NCBI GenBank assembly: GCA_036250195.1
Contig: JAVHZZ010000001.1
Location: 381,531,907 to 381,595,906 of the forward strand
Direction: 5' to 3'
Origin: Mixophyes australis
Lineage: Eukaryota; Chordata; Amphibia; Anura; Limnodynastidae
Length of the DNA: 64,000 nucleotides
Of this stretch, positions 47,626 to 57,384 are shown piece by piece. The notes under the pieces are model-generated. The model was not told the DNA's origin, did not search any database, and worked only from the letters and a program-made list of their open reading frames with translations. Numbering within the stretch: position 1 is the first letter of the stretch; the number at the start of each line of letters is the position of its first letter. The translations under genes were made by a program, and so were the position numbers.

Positions 47626-47991
47626 ACCCTCCTTTTAAAGCTTCCAGTCTGTTATCCTAACTCAATCAGCATGACAGAGGGATCTCCAGCCTTGTCCTCG
47701 TCAACACTCTCAGCTATGTTAACGAGAGAATCACTGACCTGATGTCAGCTGGTCCTTTTGCGGCAGGGCTGAAATGCATAGGAAATGTTGTTTTTGGGAT
47801 AAAGTTCATTATCATGGCAAAGAGGAACTTTGAAATTTATTCCAATTCATCTGATCACTCTTCATGACATTCTGGAGTATATGGATATTGCCATCATAAA
47901 ATCTGAGGCAGCAGACTTTGTAAAAAATAATATTTGTGTCATTCTCAAAACTTATAGCCATGATTTTAGTCTGTTAAGAAGATGATATAGT

Positions 47992-48296
47992 GTGCCTGAT
48001 TCATTAAAGAAAGGAATGCAAAAAAAGGAGTAACTTTGCACCTTGGCATGTTGCATTGGAGGTTGATGTAAATTTAAAATATGATGGCAGATTTATAGTT
48101 GAGGTCGGCCTGTCCTAGATCAATTTTATATTTCAGTATAAAAATAAAGCTATCAAGTATTTATGTGCTTCTTGATAAAACAGCCAGTATTTAACTTATA
48201 TGCAAAATAATAAACTAATTTGCACCCCTTGTAACAGTTTGTCCAGAAGAAAATGTACTCAGTTTTTGCTTTACTTTCCTTAATGAATCAGACCCA
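47992..48296. mobile_element. MITE with CTGATTCATTAA ends
   Basis: Left end GTGCCTGATTCATTAAAGAAAG; right end, inverted, GGGTCTGATTCATTAAGGAAAG. About 305 bp without coding. It lies 25 bp from the Tc1 element. No clear TSD. Confidence 0.8.
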
Positions 48297-48307
48297 TTAT
48301 GTTTAAG

Positions 48308-49165
48308 ATCATCATCATCATCATCATCATTTATTTATTTATATAGCGCCAACATATTCCGTAGCACTTTACAATTGGGGACAAACATAATAAACTAATA
48401 AACAAACTGACAAAGAGTGAGAAGGCCCTGCTCGCAAGCTTACAATCTATGGGACAATGGGAGATTGACACATGAGGTTAAGTATACATTTTGCATCTTG
48501 GCCCAGCCAGACTGCAAAGGTAAAAGTGACTCATAAGAAGCTAAATGATCTTGTCACACAACAATGTTGGTCAGGGGGTAGTTGTCTTGTGTGAAATTGT
48601 GTAACAGGCAGTAACAGGCTAAAGGTAGTGAGGTTAAGAGGGTGGTTGAGGAATATTATAAGCTTGTCTGAATAGGTAGGTTTTCAGAGAACGCTTGAAA
48701 GTTTGTAGACCAGAGGAGAGTCTTAATTTGCGAGGGAGAGAGTTCCATAGAGTGGGTATAGCCCGAAAAAAGTCCTGTAACCAGGAATGGGAGGATGTAA
48801 TGAGGGTGGATGAGAGACGCAGATCTTTTGCAGAATGGAGTTGCCGAGTTGGGAGATATTTTGAGACAAGAGAGGAGATGTATGTTGGTACAGCTTTGTT
48901 GATGGCCTTGTAGGTTAGTAAAAGTATTTTTTATTGGATTCGGTAGAAGACAGGCAGCCAGTGTAGAGACATACAGAGTGATTCAACAGAGGAATAGCGA
49001 TTTGCAAGGAAAATCAGTCTTTGCCGCAGCATGCAAAATAGATTGTAGGGGTTTGAGTCTGTTTTTGGGAAGACCAGTAAGGAGGGAATTGCAATACTCA
49101 ATGCGGGAGATGATAAGTGCATGAATTAAGGTTTTAGCAGTGTCTTGCGTGAGATATGTGCAGAT
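48308..49165 (-). mobile_element. Non-LTR/SINE-like repeat with (GAT)n tail
   Basis: On the minus strand this repeat ends in 'ttatataaataaa(tgatga)n' at 48308-48345, an L2/CR1-type tail. Conserved landmarks are 'agcgccaacatattccgtagcactttacaatt', split over 48344-48375, and 'ccctgctcgcaagcttacaatct' over 48427-48449. It continues to about 49165. Related copies: 6483-6960 (old), 56334-56505 (tail only), 27660-27760 (weak). No intact ORF. Confidence 0.7.
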
Positions 49166-49267
49166 TCTGATTAAGATATTTTTTTAGTAGAGAAACCAAT
49201 CCTTTTTAACTTAAATGAACACTTTTGCAACTTTTTTTTAATGCATTCTTCTTGCCTAATTTGAAAT

Positions 49268-49745
49268 CCCTACATCACGGGGATGTAGTTAAAATGGTGA
49301 CAACGACACTGTCGATAGTCAGAATGTCGACATTATGATTGTCTACAGGCTGTAATATCGTCAGTCACATTATGGACAGAAAGCATTAAATTCAAAGCGG
49401 CAATGCAAGCACCATCGCTGGCACTACATAATAAAAAATAAAAAGTATAAAAAAATTTTTTTCTTATGTACAACCGGCAGAATTGCCTGCAGTGGATGTT
49501 TGTGTATTTACTTTTTTGTTATGTACTGCTGGGGATAGTGCCAGCAGTAGTGATGGCATTGCCACTTTAAATTTAATTATTTCTGTTGACATTCCGACTG
49601 TCATCATGGCAACCTGTTAACAGTTACAATGTCAACATTTTAATCGTGTTGACATAATGAACATGTCGCCATTCTGAATTATGAAAATTTTAACTTTGAC
49701 AACATTCTGAGTGGCAACATTTTCATTATTGCTATATCATACCCA
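49268..49745. mobile_element. Inverted-repeat element rich in TGTCGACAT motifs
   Basis: Two arms: left 'gtagttaaaatg...gtcagaatgtcgacatt' and right 'ttgacataatg...gaaaattttaac', with an inner inverted pair, AAATTCAAAGCGGCAATGC (49390-49408) against GCATTGCCACTTTAAATTT (about 49557-49575). This is a MITE-like fold of about 480 bp, with imprecise ends. Confidence 0.6.
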
Positions 49746-49796
49746 ACCCACTTCACTTATCAGTATCCAGCTCAAACTACAAGTGTTGGTTACTGT

Positions 49797-49882
49797 ATGG
49801 GAGGGCATGTCAGTTTATTTATTTATTCTTTTTTATGCTAATGACACATGCTAATATTCATCATCATCAGCACATATCTTTA
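49797..49882 (-). repeat. Second copy of the 81-bp Tc1 insertion
   Basis: Matches 46775-46862 from 'tatgg-gagggcatgtcagttt' to 'catcatcagcacatatcttta' with a few differences. The surrounding DNA is not Tc1, so the segment moves or was copied independently. Confidence 0.8.
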
Positions 49883-50529
49883 CATATCTGTTGCACTTTT
49901 TACTCCTCCTAACATGCATATCTGATAATGTGGCCTACGTAGTATGAACCACATCTCCAGAGTGCATACCACACTTCCATATACGCTCCTTTACTGTAAA
50001 TTACTTGGCCTTGCATGCTCCGAATTTACTATTCCAGGAGTAGGGGGCTGAAGGAGCAATTATATTTAAATTAAAATTCAACATTATTTTACTGTGCAAG
50101 ACGGAGTTTAAAACCTCAGAGTTGCTAACATCCAACTCTAAATGACAACCTAAGTGTAGATTTAGTCCAAAAGAAAAAATTATGGGAAGGAAATATAATA
50201 GTATTAAGTTGCTTGTTTGCTAAGTACATTTGTTATTTAATTAACTATGTATTACATATTATCTGGTCTAGACATTTGGCAAAAGCATACAGTATTAACC
50301 TAATTTTTAAAAAATATGAAAGATAAAGATGAAGTCACTATTGTCTGGAAGTAATAAGAATCTGACCATAAGCAATATTTGACCTAGATGCATTAGTGTA
50401 TTTGTGAATATAGTATTTACATTATTCTAATCATTATTTACAAGAAACTGCATTAGCCTTACAAACTGTAAGTTTATGCCAGAACTAAAGCAAAATGTAG
50501 TCATCTATAATTCTTTATTGTTAGATGTA

Positions 50530-51000
50530 AGTCCATTCGTGTGTGGTATCTTGCGTGAAATAGCTCCGCGCATGCTCAGAAAAGGACCTTATGCAAATAA
50601 AAGCAATTCAATTCAATTCAAGTTTAAATGTAAATGTAACTTACAACTGCCTGCGACTTCAGAAGTGGGCGGGTGAGGGAAGGGGCAGATGAACATTGGC
50701 TATGTACAGTAAGAGCATGCTCAGGTCATGTTGAAGGAGATGTGACTAATTCAAGTCCTAGGTTTCTCATACACAGTACAGTACATCTGTTTTCAGCTGT
50801 ATTACTTGCACCAGCTACAGGGCAGTTGTAAGTGCTACCTCGTAGTGATGACTGACATGGCATAGACTTTGTATTAAAAACTACACATATGCGTCAAATC
50901 AACTGTATGGAAAGAATATTGACTATAAAAAAAATTCTATATATTATGGATACAGTAAACATTAAAATCATCTTGATTTATGTATTAATGATTTATACAG
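50530..51000 (-). mobile_element. DNA transposon copy (family of 34516-35238)
   Basis: Reverse-oriented landmarks: 'ttgcaccagctacagggcag' (about 50806), 'gagggaaggggcag' (50673-50687) and 'atggcatagactttg'. Ends not resolved. Confidence 0.5.
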
Positions 51001-51475
51001 TTAAAATATTTTTTTTCTTTTATTTGTTCTGACCTTTTAGTAAATAGACTCTTCTGCATATACTGCAGTCTGATGTGTGTATCTACATACAGTATGTCAA
51101 GTAACATCTAGGCAGAGCATACTTAAACCTAGATTCAAATAGAAATGTATCATAAGAAATGTTTGGATTTGAAAATGGTTGGAACTATGCACAAGCTCTG
51201 TGCTCTTTTATAAAATGCGTGCATGTTGCATCCGAACATGTATCAGGGTCAAAATGTCTTTATTCAGAACAGAATACATATTTATGCTGTAAATATTATT
51301 ATTTAAAGCTCATGAGATAAAATACTCACTTATTCTTGAATGGAACAGTGCATTCTTGGGTCCCATAGTAAAATTTGTGAAGGGGTCTGGCAACGCCATT
51401 CTTGTATTTTGAGTTCCCTGCTCTGCTTTCAGTATAGCATGGTGCCTCTTCTGCATGCACAGTCAAATGCATGCT
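51001..51475. other. Intergenic DNA
   Basis: Nothing recognised. Confidence 0.5.
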
Positions 51476-51479
51476 TTGC

Positions 51480-52775
51480 TTAGAAGAAGTCTCTGCTCTG
51501 CTGTCTTGAGAGCAGAGTGGCGAGCAGAGTGGGGGCTGAGGGGGAGTGAGTGCCTTTGGGGGGGAAGTGACTTTGCTTTGCTGGGTCTACCTCACCTCTG
51601 GAACCAATCGTAACCACTATCACGCTCAAGGGTCTGGAAGGACCCATATGGTCTGCTTGTGTTGATGCTATCCTCCAAGAGGCGTGGAGTCTAACAGAGA
51701 GGGAGGTATTCACCCGGGACCCCCGCAAGGGAGCTTGGATATTGCGGCTTCCTAACCACAGGTCGCGGTTCTCAAGGAGGGTCACAAGCGAAACCGAGAG
51801 GGGAACCAAGTCACAGGTGTAAGATGGTTGCTGATAGGAGTAATAATGAGGAGTATTTTTTGCAGGTGGATGAGGTACAGAGGTCCTGTGGAGCTAGGAG
51901 GCTTCTAGGGTCAGGATCAAGAGGAAGTGCGATGGTATGTAGATAGATAGCGAGCAGAAGTACCGATCTGCAGGAGATGGAGACTGGTAGAAACACCCTG
52001 CAGCAGGATGATGCTGTAACACCGGAGAGCCTAGAACAGATATTGGAGGTAACGATCTGCAGCAGTATAGTGCTGACAAACTGGAGAGCTGGGAGCAGTT
52101 ATAGGTGGTAACACTCTGCAGCCAGATGACGCTGTAACACCGGAGAGCTGGATGCAGGAAAGGGTGGTAATACTCTGCAGCAGGAAAATGCTGTAACACT
52201 GAAGGGCTGAGAACAGGTATTGGTGGTAACATTCTGCAGCAGGATACCTCTGACACACTGGAGAGCTGGGAGCAGGTGTAGGTGGTAACAGTCTACAGCC
52301 AAATGACGCTGTAACACAGGAGAGCTGGAAGCAGATAAAAGTGGTAATACTGTGCAGCAGGATAATGCTGTAACACTTGAGAGCTGGAGGCAGATAAAGG
52401 TGGTAATACTCAGCAGTAGGATAGCGCTGAAAAAACAGATAGGTGAAAACAGGTATTGGTGATAGTACTTAGCAGCAGCAGGAAAACAGGAGCCAGACTG
52501 GAACACGTCTAGACAGGAGATGAGACCTGAAGATCTTGCACTCAGGAAAGGAGACTGGTGCTTTAAATAAACAGAGTTGACAGGCAATCAATTAATCAGG
52601 TAAATGGAAGGAGTTTTGACAAGGGCTGGTTTTGCACATACAAAGTTTAGACAGGCAAGATGGCGTCCACCAGTGCAAGCCATGGGCACCTGCTGAGAGA
52701 GGAGAGTGGAAGCCAGAGGTAGGTAGGCGCACCAGACCCAAACCAGGTGGCCAGTGGGTCCGGTGCCTGACAGCC
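51480..52775 (-). mobile_element. Probable LTR with internal tandem repeat
   Basis: The right edge, 'gggtccggtgcctgaca', read on the minus strand as TGTCAGGCACCGGACCC, resembles the start of frog Ty3/Gypsy-type LTRs. The block is GC-richer than its surroundings, with an 'accaggtggccagtgggtcc' end and a 'ctttaaataaac' segment at 52560. The left boundary and a TSD could not be found, so class and extent are tentative. Confidence 0.45.
51995..52480 (-). repeat. About eight units of ~60 bp
   Basis: Units of about 60 bp carry CTCTGCAGCAGGATGATGCTG, TAACAC-GGAGAGCTGG and AGCAGGTAT-GGTGGTAA. 'gagagctgg' recurs at about 52083, 52142, 52261, 52321 and 52379. Several minus-strand open frames over it are produced by the repetition. 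Confidence 0.85.
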
Positions 52776-52780
52776 ACACT

Positions 52781-53778
52781 CCCCATCGTTACACCTTTGC
52801 AGTCAGAAACCCATCCAGTGTAGCACTGCTACACATAGCAACTGAGGGCCCATCTACAGCAGAGCATACACTCACATGCAACATTGTAATACTAAATTCT
52901 CTTGTCGTTTTTATACCATAACAGAGACAGCATAGCACATGACTTCAACTCTACTTTACATCTCTTTCCTACAGATGTACAGTGTATTATATAAAAGTAC
53001 AATAGCATAAATGCAGACTTTTTTTTAATTGTATGAAGCAATTCATATGCCAGTTTCCTCCTATGTTGTACAAATAATGTATATTTTCCATTTAAAGCAG
53101 AAAAATAATAATTTCAAATTAGAAACAGCTAGTTCATTTATATATTTTCTCTTTATTTATTTGCACAATTGTATTCTTATTTTTAAGAAAATAGAACAAA
53201 CATCACAAAATAAACACACACAAAAGTTACAGTTACTTTATATACAAGATATAAAAAAAAAATCCACGATAAGCTATATATTGGAGAGATAATGCTTCAA
53301 TCAGTAAAACATGAAAAATCCATAATCATGTTACTAGAAAGAATTTGATTCACCTTGACCTATCCTCTTTTAACCTGAAACTTGTTTATAAGAAATTAAA
53401 GTGATTTATTGTCCAATTTCACTTGGACATTGTAAAATACGGATTTCAATAAAGCTATAACCGGGGACACAGGCTTGCTTCCTATATACTTGGAGCAACA
53501 TTACCCTGGTCTGATTACCAAGAGTGCGAAAAACAATTTCCATGAATGCACTTTCAGGTTGCAACAAAATGCCACATAAATCCTTAACTCATTGTTTGAG
53601 AAAAAATAGAGTTTCGTATATCAAACATCCTTTTTTTATTTCATTACTTCAAGCAAATTCTCATACTCGTATAGGGGCTAATTTAGAGTTGCGCACAAGA
53701 GAATTTGAGTGTCATAATTATGCAAAATTTGTTGCACAGTGCATGTGCAAAACTGGTGCCAGTATTTTCAGTGATATA
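52781..53778. other. AT-rich DNA with part of an old repeat
   Basis: No gene. About 53676-53770, starting 'ggggctaatttagagttgcgcac', looks like the end of an old DNA transposon that was split by the MITE at 53779. Confidence 0.45.
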
Positions 53779-53990
53779 CAGGGTGATTCAACAGTCGCAG
53801 TACACCCATTATATTTCAAAAACTCTACAGGAATTGGGCCGATTGGGCGATTTCAAGATGGCGCCCATGTTTGGTACATACCGTAAAAGATAGACCACGT
53901 CACCCATACCTTACTGGAGTATTCAGGTTTCCCAATTTCCTGTAGAGTTTTTTAAATAAAAGGGTGTACTGCGACTTTTGAATCACCCTG
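53779..53990. mobile_element. Mariner-type MITE
   Basis: Ends CAGGGTGATTCAACAGTCGC and, inverted, CAGGGTGATTCAAAAGTCGC, each followed by AGTACACCC. TATA flanks both sides (TA target). 212 bp, non-coding. The inner arms 'aactctacaggaa' and 'ttcctgtagagtt' also pair. Confidence 0.88.
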
Positions 53991-54068
53991 TATATCTGAC
54001 ATTTGTGGCCCTTTGCATTTCAAGAAGTGGATCAGGTCTTTTGTGTGCAAGTAGAGTACAGTACAGAA

Positions 54069-55378
54069 AGGCTGGGTATACACTACAATATTTTTCAACT
54101 GATTTGGGGCAGCACGGTGGCTTAGTGGTTAGCACCTCTGCCTCACAGCAGAGGTGCTAACCACTACATTCAATTCTAGAGAACGGCCTTAGCTGTGTGG
54201 AGTTTGTATGTTCTCCAGGGTTTCCACCAGGTGCTCCGGTTTCTTCCCACTCTCCAAAAATATACTGGTAGGTTAATTGGCTACTATAAAATTGACACTA
54301 GACTTTGCGTCTGTCTGGGTGTGAGTGTTAGGGAATTTAGACTGTATGCACCAATGGGGCACCACTAGGGCAGGGACTGATGTGTGTGTGCTGTGGAATT
54401 AGTGGCGCTATATATAAATAGAAGATGATGATGACTTGTAATCTATAACAATATTACCAGCAGCTGAAGATCCAATCAGCATGTCGATATATGTGTACAC
54501 ACATGTTTTAAACGATTTTTACACAATTTAGCGTCCGGCTGATTTTTGTCTGTCGTAACATCGTTTCAAAAGATTGTGACTCCGTATACACTGTGCAAAT
54601 ATATAACCTCCCAGCAACAATATGCTGGACAAATTTAAATAAAAGGCTGAATCTCAGTGCGCACAATACTCACAAACAGCACACATACTCTGCCACTTTT
54701 TTTAGAAAATCAAATACATATAGACATAAATTGGCATAATAGGTTCAATTATAAATATAGACATACCAATAAATATGTATATATATATTGCTACTCTGCC
54801 ATTATATTTAAAAATAAATTAAATACAGAGAGGTACAGGAAAGGATATAGTAATGTTAATATAATAAAAATAATGATAATGCAGAATTGAAGAGATGGAC
54901 ACATGTCACATCAGCTTTAAAAACTATAGTTTAATGAGAATATGTACTTTCATCTGTGTTAACAATGTATGTTATATACACTTGCATACAGGAACACATA
55001 AATGACATACGGAGCATGTAAAACTAGTTTCTAATTGCTTCTCCATTAAAAGAACACTATTCCCATTTGTTTGACGTTTTGACGCTGCACCATGTGGGAG
55101 ACGTACAGTAGAAACAAAATCATAAATGTAAATATACACGCCCAGAAAGGGGTCACTGTTGGAGAAAATATCAGCAGTCTGTAGGGCAATTGGTCATGAG
55201 CATGTACACACTGCAGGACTGGAACAATGTTATTTCAGCAATGAGATTTTTAGTCCGGTTTAAATGAAAACCGTTCATTTTTGCAGCGTACACACTAATG
55301 CAATATCAGGCCAACCAGTCATCTATCGTCTGATTGACCCGATAATTGGCTGAAAACACTGTAGTGTGTACCCAGCCT
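54069..55378. mobile_element. Non-autonomous DNA transposon with nested SINE
   Basis: Ends AGGCTGGGTATACACTACA and, inverted, AGGCTGGGTACACACTACA. Similarity continues into TTTTTCA-CTGATT/TTTTCAGCCAATT. A SINE splits the left arm at 54106-54434. No ORF of its own. TSD not clear. Confidence 0.78.
54106..54434 (+). mobile_element. V-SINE copy with rewritten B box
   Basis: Same family as 10248-10560: GGGGCAGCACGGTGGCTTAG at the start, the conserved 'tgctccggtttcttccca' block and a GATGATGATGA tail. The stretch after 'gcctcaca' (54148-54166) is an exact inverted copy of 54123-54141, replacing the normal sequence before the B box. Its promoter is therefore altered. Confidence 0.85.
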
Positions 55379-56333
55379 AAGAGCATGGAGCATTGAGACA
55401 CACTTTAGCTTTGCCCTTTCAGCTGCTTTGGATTTTGGTTTTCAACTATTGTTTGAAATTATTACATACAAAGGGCCTGAACACAACTTGTAAGCTAGTT
55501 ATTTTTTAAAACGGAGCACAGAACTTGAGTGTAGTTCCAATCATATTCCAAGTCAAGTGTATTACGAGGAACAACACAACACAACACAATACCTTCAGAA
55601 TTTCACTGCAGTAAACTGATTAAGCGCTCTTCTGGGTAAATTATACCTCACTTTTTATTCTCTATTAAAACAATTCATACATTCATTGCTAAAATAACAG
55701 AGAACCGCCACAAGATTACAAGAGGCATTTTTACTCATCTGCCATCCCTTTGTCTGCATGTTTACCTGTGAAAAGTTAAATACAGAAAAAGACCAATCAG
55801 GCAGGTCCTGGAACTCCACAGGAGCCAATTTCTGCCTTTAAAAGACAGATCCCAAAACAGCAAATTGGCATTCACTACTCAGTGATAGCTGAAGCCATGA
55901 TAGAGTTGAGATTATGGTCTCTGGCAGTTGACAGGGAAGGGAAAATCTGTCCTTGGAGTATTGCCTTTGTCCTTATCTCTCTCCAGATCTCAGGGTGCTG
56001 CATGTCTGCAAAAATCAGCTTAACAGTGACCCACTGATAGCCTCCACGGATAGTCTGCTTCAGAGCAGAAGCTTGGATAGACAGCAACCCCTGGGAGTGA
56101 CTAGGATACTGGTGAGGTGTTTTTGTTCTCTCCCGTTTGTTGGCTGTGCCATACTCTAGTGTGATATATTGTGGGTTATTATTTAAATATTATTGTTAAA
56201 TAAAAATACAAATTGATATTTTGGATATTTGCCTGGGCGATTTTGAACTTTGGCTAGCTGTGCAGCAGAGCATTACATTAAGGCCGGTATCTTCACAATT
56301 ATATTATAAAATAAATAAACTCTGTATAATCAT
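55379..56333. other. Intergenic DNA
   Basis: No gene or family recognised. An 'acaacacaacacaaca' simple repeat occurs at about 55569-55590. Confidence 0.5.
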
Positions 56334-56505
56334 AATCATCATCATCATCACCAATAACATATATCGCACCAGCAAACTCCGTAGCGCTTTACAAATGGGA
56401 ACAAAAATTAATAAGACAATACTGGGTAATACATACAGACAGAGAGGTAAGAGGGCCCTGTTCGCAAGCTTACAATCAATGGGACAATGAATTAATAAAT
56501 ATATG
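56334..56505 (-). mobile_element. Tail of the 48.3-kb repeat family
   Basis: (ATC)n at 56334-56350 followed by 'gcaaactccgtagcgctttacaaa' in parts, 'gagggccctgttcgcaagctt' and 'caatgggacaatga'. Truncated copy. Confidence 0.75.
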
Positions 56506-56559
56506 GATTGTAAAAAAAAAAAAAAAGTCTATTTTTTAACATGAAATGCATAAATCAAA

Positions 56560-56900
56560 CTTCCTTTAATGCAAACTGTGCATACAATGAAATGTTATGG
56601 TCTATCTTACTTGCATACATATGTTGCTTCATAGCTAATGGCATGCATAACTAAAACGGCATAGTAATAGTTATAAAAACTACTACTATGCCGTTTTAGT
56701 TATTACTATCAGTTGGCACTTACACCTGCCCTGTAGCTGGTATAAATGATATGGCTGAAACCAGAGCATTTACTAGACCATCTGGACTTCAATCGGCCGC
56801 ATGTGCCTCAGAATGTCCTCAGAGCACCATTACTGTACATTGCCCACTTTAGCTCACCTCCTCCCTGCTCCATTTCACTTTTTAAGTCATAGACAGTCGT
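56560..56900 (+). mobile_element. DNA transposon copy with long hairpin
   Basis: Landmarks 'ttacacctgccctgtagctggt' and 'acattgccca' link it to the 34516-35238 family. It includes a 25-bp hairpin at 56647-56703. Confidence 0.5.
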
Positions 56901-57384
56901 AAGAGTAATTTGTGTACAGAGAACTCATTCACATCAGTCCCTGCCCCTGTATTCCTATAACTGTCGGAATAATAACCTATATACACACCAACACTGTGGG
57001 GACCTCAGCTGTAGTTTGGACACAAAATGAGGTTTCCAGGAAACTTACTATGCTACTCAATGCAGGAGACTTTCCTAATAGTGAAAGGATCAAAATCATG
57101 CATATCACTTTTGCCAGTCACTTTTGTCAGACAAAAAGTGTTTATGTTTATGTTGTGGAGGAAAAGTAAAGTGTGTGTACTCCACAACTGTGCATTAGTG
57201 GCACTGCAGGCTCATGCACATGTTCAATTACATGAAGTCTTCTGCTGCAACATAGAACCACCAGTGTCCACAGTACATGGGAAGAAAAGGGCATTGCAGC
57301 TGATTACACATAACATTAATCAGAGAGAGGGATTATGGCTGAAAAGTTGGTAGGTATTGTGAAATATGACATAGTCCTGATATT

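Larger units (their letters stand above)
46338..47966 (-). mobile_element. Tc1-like transposon
   Basis: TA dinucleotides flank it (46336-46337, 47967-47968). Left end CAGTCATGGTCAAAAGTTTT; right end, inverted, resembles it (ATCATGGCTATAAGTTTTGA). Similarity between the arms continues through GAGAATGACACAA and the 'aaagt-tgctgc-tcag' block, about 70 bp. The single gene is on the minus strand and an 81-bp insertion is present in it. Confidence 0.92.

Noticed and set aside
48965..48986. Second mariner MITE end (ACAGAGTGATTCAACAG)
   Set aside because: It resembles the start of the 53779 MITE but belongs to the continuous 48.3-49.2-kb repeat and has no partner end.
51480..52587. Overlapping minus-strand cysteine/leucine-rich frames
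   Set aside because: Generated by the 60-bp tandem repeat. Their peptides repeat with the DNA unit and have no start or domain logic.
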